From the NCBI GenBank assembly GCA_036387415.1, contig DASVTU010000039.1, positions 930,001-994,000 on the forward strand: a stretch of 64,000 bases of DNA. The letters are read 5' to 3'. Shown here piece by piece: positions 20,802 through 29,643 of the stretch (positions are counted from its first letter, which is position 1; every line of letters starts with the position of its first letter). The notes below the pieces were generated by a model. That model was not told the origin of the DNA, did no database searches, and saw nothing but the letters and a program-made list of their open reading frames with translations. The DNA comes from DASVTU01 sp036387415. Its GTDB lineage: Bacteria > Acidobacteriota > Blastocatellia > Pyrinomonadales > Pyrinomonadaceae. A program made the translations under genes and the position numbers.

Positions 20802-20821
20802 ACCGCAAAGTGGTTTATACT
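20792..20821 (+). promoter_or_regulatory. candidate sigma-70 promoter of the ribbon-receiver gene
   Basis: GGGACA (20792-20797), 18 bases, TATACT (20816-20821). It overlaps the stop of the preceding gene and lies about 80 bases before the ATG at 20907. Confidence 0.4.
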
Positions 20822-20906
20822 TTCGCGTCAATCCTTTGACGGGAGACGCATTCATATAGCACGATTGGACGCGGGGCGGAACGAGGGAACACCGCAGAAA
20901 CTTTTC

Positions 20907-21494
20907 ATGAACTGTCCAGATTGCAGTTATCAGAATCCAGACATCACGCGGTATTGCGTTAAATGCGGCCATGAGTTTCCCGCAATCAACGCGACGACGC
21001 AGCTTTCCTCCACCGAGCTTGAGGAAATTTCCGCGACTCAGGACTCGCGGATGAATGTGTCGCACCAGACCACACCGCTTTCACCCGAAGCTGCCGGGAG
21101 CGACACGCAGGATATTTCCAGTCGGGATTTTCTGTTGATGGTGGTTGACGACATGGTGGATAACCTCGTCCTCATCAGCCTTCACTTGCAACAGTCGGGT
21201 TATCGCGTTATCACGGCATCGAACGGAGAGGAAGCATTGCAAGTGGCGGAACTGTCGCCGCCCGATTTGATTCTGATGGACATCGGCATGCCCGAACTCG
21301 ACGGCCTCGCCGCGACGCGAAAAATACGCGCACACCCGACGCTGCAAACCGTGCCCGTCATCGCCCTCACGGCCTTCAGCACCGAAGGCTTCCGCCGCGC
21401 CGCCTACGAAGTCGGCATCGACGGCTATCTAACCAAGCCCATCAACTTTGAACGTCTCTCCGACTTAATCAAAAGTCTGCTGCCCGTGCGATAA
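20907..21494 (+). CDS. zinc-ribbon / receiver-domain fusion protein
   Basis: 195 residues from the ATG at 20907 (an upstream in-frame start at 20865 would add 14 residues before the ribbon). Cys3/Cys6 and Cys17/Cys20 form a zinc ribbon of the double-zinc-ribbon type (NCPDCSYQN, RYCVKCGHEFP). After a Ser/Thr-rich linker comes a complete CheY-like receiver: acidic pair Asp81/Asp82, phospho-acceptor Asp125 in LILMDIGMPELDG, Thr155 and Lys177 in YLTKPINF. There is no output domain, so signalling must go through protein contacts, possibly by the ribbon. No histidine kinase is adjacent. The receiver alone is a secure call; the fusion is the unusual part. Confidence 0.85.
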   Translation: MNCPDCSYQNPDITRYCVKCGHEFPAINATTQLSSTELEEISATQDSRMNVSHQTTPLSPEAAGSDTQDISSRDFLLMVVDDMVDNLVLISLHLQQSGYRVITASNGEEALQVAELSPPDLILMDIGMPELDGLAATRKIRAHPTLQTVPVIALTAFSTEGFRRAAYEVGIDGYLTKPINFERLSDLIKSLLPVR

Positions 21495-21508
21495 AGACAA
21501 GGAGTAAA

Positions 21509-21609
21509 ACGGCGAAAGGGTTAAAAGGATAAAGAAAAGGAGCGACTGCATCGTCTGCGTCGCTCCTTTCCAATTCCCTTTCACCGTTTCCCCTTTTAAC
21601 CTTTTCGCC
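21509..21609. repeat. nested inverted repeat between convergent genes
   Basis: The outer arms GGCGAAAGGGTTAAAAGG and CCTTTTAACCTTTTCGCC flank an inner hairpin (arms 21536-21546 and 21559-21569, AAAGGAGCGAC and complement). It lies exactly between two convergent genes, so it may terminate both. The outer arms belong to the AAAGGTT heptamer class. Confidence 0.65.
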
Positions 21610-21614
21610 CCTTC

Positions 21615-23042
21615 TTATTTCCGGTCTTTGAACTGTTCGTAAAGCTGCGTGTGACGACTGACGAGGGGAATCTGTCGGCCTTCGATGAAGAGATAGCGGA
21701 CGTTGGTGCGGGCTTCGAGAAGGTCGCCGTCGGTGATGACGAGGTTAGCGATTTTGCCGCGTTCGATGGAGCCGACGCGATCTGCGACGTTCATAATCTG
21801 CGCGGGATAGAGCGTGACGGCCTTCAAGGCTTCCTGCTCGGGGAGGCCGAAGGCGGCGGCCATGCCCGCGTGATAGGGCAGGTCGCGGACGTGTGCGCCC
21901 GAATCGCCCGTCGAGATACAGAAGCGGACGCCCGCCTGATGAAGTTTCGCGGCGTTTTCGTAGAGCACATCGTAGGGGTCATCTTCGCGGAGCGGCAGTT
22001 GTTCGATGACGCCTTGCACAATGACGGGCACGTTGCGCTCTTTGAGAAGCGGCGCGGCCTTCCACGCTTCCGCGCCGCCGATGATGATGGCGCGAAGTTT
22101 CATCTCGTCGGCGAAGCGCACGGCGGCGCGTATCTCGCGTTCGCGGTCGGCGCGCATCATCACTGGGCGTTCGCCGCGAACGTAGGGCACAAGCGCAGCT
22201 AAGACGATATCCGTGTCGGGACGCGGCAGACGCGCGTCGCGTCTGTAGGCATCGTGCGCGCGTCCGTAGGCTTCGGCGTCGCGCAGCATTTTGCGTAGTT
22301 CTTCGACGCGACGGTCGCGCGTCGTAATCGCTTCGTTGATATTCGACTGCTGCGCCTGTTGACCGAAGCCGCCACCGCCTCCGGCGACGCGCGGAAAGTC
22401 GATGACGAGCGCGGCGGTCGGCATGAGCGCCATTTCGCGCGGCGTCGTGCCGTTGAGATTAATGACGGCGGCCTGACCGGAGACGATTCCGCCCTGCGGC
22501 ATCGTGACGACGCTGGTGACGCCGTTAACGCGCGTCACGTCGATGTGCGCGCTGTGTGGATTGACGGCCATGATGGCCTGCGCATTCGGATTCATGTCGC
22601 CGACTTCGGCGGTATCGACCGTCGCATTGACCGCGCTGATTTCGACCAGTCCCATGTTTGTTCCGGCGTCCATCATGCCGGGATAGACGACGAGCCCGCG
22701 CGCGTCAATCTCCTGCGCGCCCGCCGGAACCGAGACGCCCGACGCAGCGCCGATGGCTTCGATGCGACCGTTGCGAATGACAATCGTGCCGCCTTCGATG
22801 TCTGCGCCCGCGAGGGTCACGACGCGCGCGTTGCGTATGACGTAGGTGGCGGGCGGCGTGCTCATCGTCTGGACGCTGACGCCGACGCTCTGCTGCGCCG
22901 TCGCCACATGTGTATGAACTGACAACAAGGCAGCGACGATGGCGACGACGGCGACGAGAGACGAGAGACGCACGGCGACGTGCGTGCTGCGTCGATTCGC
23001 CGCGCGTCGTTCGTTAGCGATAACGGGATTGAAGTTGTCCAT
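21615..23042 (-). CDS. exported amidohydrolase-family paralogue lacking HxH
   Basis: 475 residues from the ATG at 23042, five bases after the upstream stop; an in-frame start at 23075 would overlap that gene and is possible. The first 50 residues hold an N-terminal membrane/signal segment ending ATAQQ. The amidohydrolase composite fold is recognisable (RNARVVTLAGADIEGGTIVIRNG, VADRVGSIERGKIANLVITDGD). However, the position of the usual metal-binding HxH reads YPGMMDAGTNMG, so both histidines are gone. It is probably not a classical binuclear hydrolase; it may be a partner subunit or a mononuclear/non-catalytic member. It is the third gene of a three-paralogue operon. Confidence 0.85.
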   Translation of the reverse strand: MDNFNPVIANERRAANRRSTHVAVRLSSLVAVVAIVAALLSVHTHVATAQQSVGVSVQTMSTPPATYVIRNARVVTLAGADIEGGTIVIRNGRIEAIGAASGVSVPAGAQEIDARGLVVYPGMMDAGTNMGLVEISAVNATVDTAEVGDMNPNAQAIMAVNPHSAHIDVTRVNGVTSVVTMPQGGIVSGQAAVINLNGTTPREMALMPTAALVIDFPRVAGGGGGFGQQAQQSNINEAITTRDRRVEELRKMLRDAEAYGRAHDAYRRDARLPRPDTDIVLAALVPYVRGERPVMMRADREREIRAAVRFADEMKLRAIIIGGAEAWKAAPLLKERNVPVIVQGVIEQLPLREDDPYDVLYENAAKLHQAGVRFCISTGDSGAHVRDLPYHAGMAAAFGLPEQEALKAVTLYPAQIMNVADRVGSIERGKIANLVITDGDLLEARTNVRYLFIEGRQIPLVSRHTQLYEQFKDRK

Positions 23043-23047
23043 GATGC

Positions 23048-24544
23048 TCAACGGTGGTTGTCCTCCCCATGCCAAACGTCGTCTTCGTGCGCCGGACGAC
23101 GCACGTTGCGCGGTGCGCCGGGCGGCGTCGCTCCTTCGGCGGGCGGTCGATTCTGTTCGAGTTGTTCGAGTTGCTGGCGTTCGCGTTCGAGTTCGGTGCG
23201 GCGCGCGAGGTCTTGCTGGCGGTCGAAGAAGATTTCGCCGTCGATGAACGTGGTTTCGACGCGCGCATATACGCTGAACGGATGCGCCGTCCAGACGGTG
23301 AGGTCGGCATCCTTGCCGACATCAATCGTGCCGACGCGACTGTCGATGCCGAGTTGCATCGCCGGATTGAGCGTGATGAGCCGCAGGGCTTCCGCTTCGC
23401 TCAGGCCGCCGTACTTCATCATCTTGGCGGCGTCGATGTTGAGGCGGCGGGCGCGTTCGTCCGAATCGGAATTGATGGAGACGACCACTCCGGCGCGCAC
23501 CATAATCGCGGCGTTGTAGGGAATGGCGTCGTAGGCTTCAACCTTGTACGCCCAGTTGTCAGCGAAGATGCTTGCGCCCGCGCCGTGGCGCGCAATCTCT
23601 CTGGCGACCTTGTAGCCTTCGAGCGCGTGTTGCAGCGTCTTGATTTTGAAACCGAACTCGTCGGCGAGATTCAAGAGCATCAGAATCTCTTCGGCGCGAT
23701 AACAGTGCGCGTGGACGAGACGACGGCCTTCCAGAATTTCGACGAGCGGTTCGAGTTGCAAATCACGACGCGGCGCGACGACGTTTCGCTCGCCGCGAGA
23801 GACGGCGGCGCGGTGGTCTTCCCAACGCTGCTTGTAGTCGCGTGCGCGCGTGAAGGCATCGCGGATGGTCTCTTCGACGCCCATGCGCGTCGCGGGATAA
23901 CGTCGCGGCTGTCCGGGCGGCGGTTGCGCGTTGGAGCGTTTCGGGTTTTCGCCGAGCGCAAACTTGATGCCAGGAGGCGCACCCGGAAACATGAATTCCG
24001 AGACGGGACGACCGTACTTGATTTTGACGACCGAATTTTGCCCGCCGATGGCATTGCCGGAACCGTGAAGGATGTTGAGCGTGGTGACGCCGCCCGCCAG
24101 TTCGCGGTAGAGGTCGATGTCGGTCGGGTTGAGCACGTCTTGAATTCGCACCATCGACGTGACGGAGAGCGTCAGTTCATTGATGGCGTCGCTCATCGAA
24201 TGCGAGTGTGCATCGATGATGCCGGGCATGACGTACTTGCCCGTCGCGTCCACGACACGCGCGTCCGCACGCGCTTCGAGATTCGCGCCGACGGCGGCGA
24301 TTTTGCCATTGCGGACGAGAATGTCTGTGTTCTGCAACGTACCGCGCGAGACGGTTAAAACGGTCGCGTTGCGTATCAGCAACTCGTTCGCGGCGGCTTC
24401 CGAACGTCGCTGCGGCGTTTGTCTGTTCTGTGCCGACGCCGGAGCGATGGCGACGCCGACGAGCGACAGGGCGACGACAAACAATCGGAGAGCGACGGCG
24501 AGCCGAGAGACTTTTGCAGAGACTTTTCTCATCTTTAACTCCAT
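23048..24544 (-). CDS. exported amidohydrolase (imidazolonepropionase-like)
   Basis: 498 residues with a signal peptide (about 1-39, ASAQN). The metal-binding HxH is intact in PGIIDAHSHSMSD (His113, His115), with further likely ligand histidines in RLVHAHCYRAEE and KTLQHALEGYKV, and the late Asp region VVVSINSDSDERARR. The C-terminal closing motif (GIDSRVGTIDVGKDADLTVWTAHP) is typical of the dihydroorotase/imidazolonepropionase group. The substrate is probably a cyclic amide or peptide processed in the periplasm. It is flanked by two paralogues with damaged HxH motifs, so this is the catalytic member of the trio. The C-terminus is a Gln/Glu-rich coiled stretch. Confidence 0.88.
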   Translation of the reverse strand: MELKMRKVSAKVSRLAVALRLFVVALSLVGVAIAPASAQNRQTPQRRSEAAANELLIRNATVLTVSRGTLQNTDILVRNGKIAAVGANLEARADARVVDATGKYVMPGIIDAHSHSMSDAINELTLSVTSMVRIQDVLNPTDIDLYRELAGGVTTLNILHGSGNAIGGQNSVVKIKYGRPVSEFMFPGAPPGIKFALGENPKRSNAQPPPGQPRRYPATRMGVEETIRDAFTRARDYKQRWEDHRAAVSRGERNVVAPRRDLQLEPLVEILEGRRLVHAHCYRAEEILMLLNLADEFGFKIKTLQHALEGYKVAREIARHGAGASIFADNWAYKVEAYDAIPYNAAIMVRAGVVVSINSDSDERARRLNIDAAKMMKYGGLSEAEALRLITLNPAMQLGIDSRVGTIDVGKDADLTVWTAHPFSVYARVETTFIDGEIFFDRQQDLARRTELERERQQLEQLEQNRPPAEGATPPGAPRNVRRPAHEDDVWHGEDNHR

Positions 24545-24546
24545 CC

Positions 24547-26463
24547 TTAATTTCGCCTCCTTCCTGAATCGTCGCTGTGCGGCGACGAGGACGACGTGGA
24601 CGTTTCGGCAGCAGTCGTTTCAGGTGGCGTCGTGGTAGTAGCGGGCGTGGTCGTAGTGGGACTCGCGGGCCGCGGCGACGCGGGCGACTCGCCGGAACGC
24701 GTGCCCGTGAAAGAGCCTGCGCCGCGCCCGACAATCTCGACCGAGCCGCGCATTTCGTCGCCCGTGATGGTGCCGACGAAGTTGGCTTCGGTGGTCTGAC
24801 GGTCAATCGTGACGGGCACGGAGAAACGCAGTTCGCCGGATGCGCTCAAGGTGGCGTTGGCAATCGGATTGGTGCCAAGCGCGCCTTGCAAAGAACCGCT
24901 GAGGCGGTCGCCCTGCTGTTGCAAGAGGAGCGTCGCGCCGACTTCCGTCTCGCCCATGCCGCCCGTGTTGATGCGCAGAGACCATGTGCCGCTCGCATTG
25001 ACGGCGCCGGTTGATGCGGTGGTCGTGGGTTTCAAATCGACCGGGCGACCGTCGATGAAGACGTGCGTGATGCGTCGATTTTTGTCAAAGAGGTCGCCGC
25101 GCGTGACGGTCAGGTTGGCAATCTTGCCAACTTCGATGGAGCCGAGACGGTCAGCCACTTCAAAGATTTCGGCGGGTCGCATGGTCATCGCGCGCAAGGC
25201 TTCGTCGCGCGCCAAACCCTGCTCGACGGCTCGCGTGGCGTTCGTCAGAAAGTCGGCCATGTTGGTCATTGAGCCGGACTGGAAAGCGAAACGCACGCCC
25301 GCCTGAGCGAGACGCGCGGCGGTCTTGGGCGCGTCGGCGCGTTCACGCAAGACGCGCATGGGTTCGGGGTCGGCGTCGGCGACTTGCGCGGTGGTGCGTC
25401 GCGGAAAGTTGAGCGACAGAAGCACGGGGACGTTCGCCGCGCGCAGGCGTTCGGCGACACGCCAACTATCCGCGCCGCCCGCGATGATGACGCGCAGGTT
25501 GAATTCCTGTGCGAGATCGAGCGCGCGTGTAATCTCGCGTTCGCGTTCGGCGAGCATCACGACGGGCATCTCGCGCGCGAGCACGGGTTGCAGCGCGGCG
25601 AGCGATTTGTCCTGTTCGGGACGACGCATCCCACGCGGATTTTTTTCGTAGGCCGCATTTGCTTCACGGTAGCGGCGCGCGTCGAGAAGCACTTGCCGTA
25701 CGGCGGAGAAGACGCCGAGCGTCGAAGCCGGATAAGTGCCGGAGCCGAGCGGCGTGAAGCCCATGTGGAGTGCGACGGGCGAACGTACGTTCATCTGCTG
25801 CGGCGTGTCGCCCGCGAGATTGATGAAGGCGGATTGACCGATGAAGATGAGTCCGCGCGGCGCGGTGAGCGCAGCGGTCAATCCTGCGTTGCGCGCCGCT
25901 TCAATCTGTTCGCCGCCGGGACGAATGATGTCGGAGGCGAGAATTTCGGGTTGTAGTCCGGGCGGTTGCGTCGAATTCGGCGACGTGGCCGAGGGCACGA
26001 TGCTGCGTGCGAGAAAGGCGGCGAAAGGTCCGCCCGCGCCGGGAGCGGGTGTCGGTGTGGGCGTCGGTGCGGGGATGCCGAGGGTGGTGTGTGCGTCGAT
26101 TAAGCCGGGATAGACGGTGAGACCCGTGCCGTCGATGACGCGCGCATCGGCGGGCGCGGGCGTGTTTGCGCCAACCGCCGCGACCAGACCATCGCGGACG
26201 ACCACCGTGCCGCGTTCGATGACGGGGCCGGTAACGGTGACGATGCGCGCGTTGGTGATGGCGTAGGTGTGGATGGCTGCGCGCGACGCCTGCTGTTGCG
26301 CGGCGACGGATGGAAGCGGCGCGAACACGAAGCAGAGAGCCAACAGCACGGCGGCAAGCAACGCCGTCGCGGCGACGACAACGACAGTGGTTGTCTTGTT
26401 AGCGTCGGTCATCGCGGCGACAGTTGTCGGCGTGGCGGCGAATCTTGATAGACGTTTTCTCAT
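24547..26463 (-). CDS. exported amidohydrolase-family paralogue with extra C-terminal domain
   Basis: 638 residues. The N-terminus has a membrane/signal segment (about 25-57, ends VAAQQQ). The amidohydrolase fold is clear (NARIVTVTGPVIERGTVVVRDG, ADRLGSIEVGKIANLTVTRGD), but the HxH position reads YPGLIDAHTTLG, retaining only the first histidine. After about residue 490 there is an extra beta-rich domain (SGTWSLRINTGGMGETEV, GDRLSGSLQGALG) and a Pro/Thr-rich tail. It is the first gene of the three-paralogue operon; the stop is two bases before the next start. An alternative start is Met18. Confidence 0.85.
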   Translation of the reverse strand: MRKRLSRFAATPTTVAAMTDANKTTTVVVVAATALLAAVLLALCFVFAPLPSVAAQQQASRAAIHTYAITNARIVTVTGPVIERGTVVVRDGLVAAVGANTPAPADARVIDGTGLTVYPGLIDAHTTLGIPAPTPTPTPAPGAGGPFAAFLARSIVPSATSPNSTQPPGLQPEILASDIIRPGGEQIEAARNAGLTAALTAPRGLIFIGQSAFINLAGDTPQQMNVRSPVALHMGFTPLGSGTYPASTLGVFSAVRQVLLDARRYREANAAYEKNPRGMRRPEQDKSLAALQPVLAREMPVVMLAEREREITRALDLAQEFNLRVIIAGGADSWRVAERLRAANVPVLLSLNFPRRTTAQVADADPEPMRVLRERADAPKTAARLAQAGVRFAFQSGSMTNMADFLTNATRAVEQGLARDEALRAMTMRPAEIFEVADRLGSIEVGKIANLTVTRGDLFDKNRRITHVFIDGRPVDLKPTTTASTGAVNASGTWSLRINTGGMGETEVGATLLLQQQGDRLSGSLQGALGTNPIANATLSASGELRFSVPVTIDRQTTEANFVGTITGDEMRGSVEIVGRGAGSFTGTRSGESPASPRPASPTTTTPATTTTPPETTAAETSTSSSSPHSDDSGRRRN

Positions 26464-26659
26464 CGTCGTTTCAGCTTTTCGTTTTGAGTCAAAATGGAGA
26501 GGTGCGGCGAGACAAAAACTTGAAGGGGCGAGGGTGCAGGCTCGTTAAACGAGCCGTCCTCACCCCTTCGATTGCTGTCAGACATTCATCCGTCGCACGC
26601 GCGCCGGAAGATTTAACACGCGCGACGGGATGGCTGCGCGTGCGTTGACGGATTGGCTC

Positions 26660-27229
26660 TTACTTGTTGGCCGTGCCCTTCGCGTTCGCGTTGGCGTTGG
26701 CGTTCTTGTTGGCGTCTGCGCCTCCGACCTTGAGCATGTTCTTAACACTCTTCTTGCCTTCAATGCCTTTGGCGGCCTTGTCGGCGGCGGTTACTTGCGC
26801 CTGTGTGGGAACTGAACCACGAAGCGTGATGACGCCATCTTCAACATCGACGTTGATGTTTGAATCTTCGAGGTCATCGACGGCGGCGAGTGCGCCGCGG
26901 GTCTTGAGGTGAATCCAGCCGTCGGCGACGGTCGTGCCGATGCTGTCGCCAGCGTCTTTGGCGCGTTTGCGATAGTTGACATCATCCTTGTCATACTCTT
27001 CGCGCGTCATGTTGTAGTTCGTGTTCGTGTTGGTGGTAGTGGTGGTCGTACTGGTGTTGGTCGTTGCGACGCCCGACGTGTTGGCGTTGCCGTTGTTGTT
27101 GACGACGGCGACGTTGGCGTTGTTGGCATTGCGTGTGGTGGTGTTGGTCGTGCTGTCGCCGCCGCATGCGGCTGCGGCTGCGATGAGCGCGGCGCTGGCA
27201 ATGAGTGTTGCGATTCTGGTCTTGTTCAT
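26660..27229 (-). CDS. BON-domain lipoprotein
   Basis: 189 residues from the ATG at 27229, with GGAG about 8 bases upstream. A lipoprotein signal (MNKTRIATLIASAALIAAAAC) places the modified Cys at 21. An Asn/Thr-rich low-complexity linker (about 25-75) precedes a BON domain (about 118-175; VEDGVITLRGSVPTQAQVTA, KGIEGKKSVKNML), and the end is an Ala/Asn/Lys-rich tail. BON domains bind phospholipid or stabilise the envelope (OsmY, DolP). This one is expected on the periplasmic face of a membrane, probably in envelope stress resistance. The tail is encoded by repetitive DNA. Confidence 0.85.
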   Translation of the reverse strand: MNKTRIATLIASAALIAAAAACGGDSTTNTTTRNANNANVAVVNNNGNANTSGVATTNTSTTTTTTNTNTNYNMTREEYDKDDVNYRKRAKDAGDSIGTTVADGWIHLKTRGALAAVDDLEDSNINVDVEDGVITLRGSVPTQAQVTAADKAAKGIEGKKSVKNMLKVGGADANKNANANANAKGTANK

Positions 27230-27515
27230 ATCATCTCCTGTTGATTGTCTAAACTGACTGAGGCACAAAATTTCGCGCGGCCCCTGCTCGACGAAACGCA
27301 CCTGTCGCCGCCTCCTGCTGGCGCGGCGTGCAGGTTCATGTCGCGGAAAGCCCCTCGGAATTTAGGTAAATCTTTCGCCGTATATTAACGCCGCGCGCCG
27401 TGGACGACAAGCAATAAACGTCGCGCAACGGGCGCGTGAGGCTCGACAAACAACCGCGCACGACGTACAAGCAGACTCCCTTCGACGCACGCGCCTTCAA
27501 TGTTTCAAACCCGAC

Positions 27516-27797
27516 TCACCATTTGACGCTGCCCTCTTTCGACGTGTCGATGTTCGCCATGTTTCCGGCGTTGTAGAAGAAGGCTTTCATGTTGTCGAAC
27601 AGAAAATCGTGCGTCTCCGGTTTCGACAAATCCAGACCGTAGTGGTTGATGAGCATATTCTGCTTCTGCAACCATTCCGCCCAACACGGCTGGCACACGT
27701 CCGCGCCAATCTGTTGTCCCAACTCCGTCGGAAACGGCGCATAACCCAACGCCGCACGCTTCTCCCCACAACGCTTACAACGAATCTCTTCAGCCAT
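27516..27797 (-). CDS. YggX-like Fe(2+)-trafficking family protein with zinc-ribbon cysteines
   Basis: 93 residues. The core PFPTELGQQI followed by WAEWLQKQNMLINHYGLDLS matches the YggX (Fe(II)-trafficking / oxidative damage protection) family, whose members protect Fe-S clusters. Unlike the enterobacterial proteins it has two CxxC pairs (Cys7/Cys10 and Cys35/Cys38), which look like a zinc-ribbon or redox site. It lies next to a BCP-type peroxiredoxin on the same strand, consistent with an oxidative-stress role. The gap between them contains a CAGTAGT-type repeat. Confidence 0.75.
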   Translation of the reverse strand: MAEEIRCKRCGEKRAALGYAPFPTELGQQIGADVCQPCWAEWLQKQNMLINHYGLDLSKPETHDFLFDNMKAFFYNAGNMANIDTSKEGSVKW

Positions 27798-27835
27798 GTC
27801 TCGACACTCCTTAAAAGATAATGAACGGTCAGCGT

Positions 27836-27953
27836 TAAGCAGTCAGCAGTAGAAAAGCTTTCGCTTTTCGTTCGTTAAGAATTGATTTGAAGAAGCACAG
27901 AACTCAGTTCTTTATGCTGCTCACTGCTCACCGCTTACTGCTTTTCTGATTTC
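27836..27953. repeat. GCAGTAA-type heptamer repeat, inverted pair
   Basis: Left block TAAGCAGTCAGCAGTAGAAA, right block CTGCTCACTGCTCACCGCTT followed by ACTGCTTTTCTG, roughly complementary over about 30 bases. The right block is the 3' end of the peroxiredoxin gene: its last residues AVSGEQ and stop are repeat sequence. Confidence 0.7.
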
Positions 27954-28400
27954 CTCGATAATTTCGTCGTCTTTCGGGCGAAAGAGCGAGAGCGATTGCA
28001 CTTTGTGATAACGAATGATGCCAGCGCCGTCGATGACGACGACGGCTCGCGCCGAACGTCCCGGCAACCACGAACGCGCACCGTAGGCACGGCTCACGAT
28101 GCCTTCCGTGTCGGCGAGTAGGCGAAGCGGCAGGTCGTGTTTTCCAGCGAAGCGCAGGTGCGAATCCGCCGTGTCCATCGAGATGCCGACCACCTCCGCG
28201 CCCGTCGCCGCGTAATCCTCCCAACGGTCGCGCACCGAACACAACTGCCGCGTACACACGGGCGTCTCGTCGCCCGGATAAAACAGCAGGACGACGACTT
28301 TGCCGCGATGGTCTGCGAGCCGCCACTCCGCTCCCTCGCCGTCGCGGAGCGAGAAATCAGGCGCGGGTGCGCCGACGGCGTTTGTCACATCACTACTCAT
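27921..28400 (-). CDS. BCP/AhpC-type peroxiredoxin
   Basis: 159 residues from the ATG at 28400, which overlaps the end of the small membrane protein gene by 8 bases. Thioredoxin fold with FYPGDETPVCTRQLCSVRD: peroxidatic Cys49 and a second cysteine (Cys54) five residues on, as in atypical 2-Cys BCP enzymes. GISMDTADSHLRFAGKHDLP is also family-typical. It reduces hydrogen peroxide and organic hydroperoxides in the cytoplasm using thioredoxin. The last six residues (AVSGEQ) and the TGA come from an intergenic heptamer repeat, so the native C-terminus has probably been replaced. Confidence 0.92.
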   Translation of the reverse strand: MSSDVTNAVGAPAPDFSLRDGEGAEWRLADHRGKVVVLLFYPGDETPVCTRQLCSVRDRWEDYAATGAEVVGISMDTADSHLRFAGKHDLPLRLLADTEGIVSRAYGARSWLPGRSARAVVVIDGAGIIRYHKVQSLSLFRPKDDEIIEEIRKAVSGEQ

Positions 28401-28599
28401 CTTTGAAACCTTCTCCTGCGCGTTCGATGCCGAGCACCGTTGCGGCATTTTTACGACGACGAAAGACCATGACGATGATAACGATAAACGCCACAGGGAG
28501 GCTAAGCAGGAAAATTAAAAGGAGCAGCAGCAGCGGCCAGTAGTACCATTCCCAACCTGTCCCGTGAAGAAAAGTGGATAGCGTCGGCGCTTCGTCCAT
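28393..28599 (-). CDS. small single-span membrane protein
   Basis: 68 residues with one strong membrane helix (about 20-47, YYWPLLLLLLIFLLSLPVAF) followed by a basic RRRK, so the C-terminus is probably cytoplasmic. No family recognised. It lies between the radical SAM gene and the peroxiredoxin gene, overlapping the latter's start, and is likely co-transcribed with both. Confidence 0.6.
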   Translation of the reverse strand: MDEAPTLSTFLHGTGWEWYYWPLLLLLLIFLLSLPVAFIVIIVMVFRRRKNAATVLGIERAGEGFKDE

Positions 28600-28614
28600 C
28601 GCTGCCTCCCTTCG

Positions 28615-29643
28615 TCATTCCTGAAAGTCTCGAATGTCTTTGAAGGGCGTGTCGGGGTCTGTGAAATCGGGGCGGTAGTAGTGCGCCGCCGAGTCGTACT
28701 CCTGCATCCAGCCTTCCTGCATGCCAAGTTCGTCGAGCGCGGCGACGGCATTGAGCCATTCGCGTTCGTTGATGCGGCGCGAAAGGAGAATGTAACGCTC
28801 GTCTGTGGCGGCGCGATTGGTGGCGTAGTATTGCGCCATGAGAGAAATCGTGACGCGCGGGCTGAGCGTCTCGCCAATCCATTCGAGCGACTCGCGGATG
28901 CCTGCCATGTCGTTTGGCAGGACGAGCAGACGAACGACCAAACCATGTTTGAGCAGCCCGTCTTCGTCGCCAAAAACAAGACGGCTGCCCGTCTGTCGAT
29001 ACATTTCGCGCAGGGCGCGGCGCGCGTGCTCCGTGTAGTCGCGCACTTTTGAATAGGTGTAACCCGCGGCGCTATCGGAGTACTTCAAATCGGGCAGATA
29101 AACATCCACGATGCCGTCGAGCAGACGGAGCACTTCCACAGAGTCGTATGCGTTGGTGTTGTAGACGAGCGGCAGGCGCAAGCCGCGCTCGGCGGCGATG
29201 AGCGTGGCGCGTGCGAGTTGCGGCGCGAAGTGTGTGGGCGAGACGAAGTTAATGTTGTGGCAGCCGCGCGCCTGTAGTTCGAGCATGATGTCTGCCAGGC
29301 GTTCGTCGGTCACTTCGTTCTTTATCTGCTCTTTGTGCGTCTGCGAGATTTGATAATTCTGGCAATAGACGCAACGCAGGTTGCAGTTACCGAAGAAGAT
29401 GTTGCCCGCGCCGTGTGTGCCTGTGAGCGCAGGTTCTTCGCCGAAGTGCGCGGTGTAGGAGGAGACGACCACGCGCCGACCCGAATAACAAGCGGCGATT
29501 TCGTTTTCGAGACGATTGTTCAGACAGTCGCGCGGGCAGACGGTGCAGCGTTCGAGCAGGCGTTCGAGCGCCTCGACGCGCGTGCGTAGTTCGCCCGTCT
29601 CAAGGAGTGCGAGGTATGAAGGTTGTGTGGTCATATCGTTCAT
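28615..29643 (-). CDS. radical SAM protein, PflA-like (COG1313 type)
   Basis: 342 residues from the ATG at 29643, which overlaps the upstream stop as ATGA; another in-frame ATG lies nine bases on. The radical SAM cluster motif C-x3-C-x2-C is in FFGNCNLRCVYCQNYQIS. An additional N-terminal Cys cluster (CTVCPRDCLNN) probably binds a second Fe-S cluster or zinc. The PflA-like core continues with HNINFVSPTHFAPQL and DVYLPDLKYSDS. Members of this group are predicted activases or Fe-S modification enzymes with no assigned substrate. No glycyl-radical enzyme is in the window. Confidence 0.88.
   Translation of the reverse strand: MNDMTTQPSYLALLETGELRTRVEALERLLERCTVCPRDCLNNRLENEIAACYSGRRVVVSSYTAHFGEEPALTGTHGAGNIFFGNCNLRCVYCQNYQISQTHKEQIKNEVTDERLADIMLELQARGCHNINFVSPTHFAPQLARATLIAAERGLRLPLVYNTNAYDSVEVLRLLDGIVDVYLPDLKYSDSAAGYTYSKVRDYTEHARRALREMYRQTGSRLVFGDEDGLLKHGLVVRLLVLPNDMAGIRESLEWIGETLSPRVTISLMAQYYATNRAATDERYILLSRRINEREWLNAVAALDELGMQEGWMQEYDSAAHYYRPDFTDPDTPFKDIRDFQE

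Noticed and set aside
23054..24358. 434-codon plus-strand frame in the amidohydrolase operon
   Set aside because: Antisense shadow of a clear amidohydrolase gene; no motifs.
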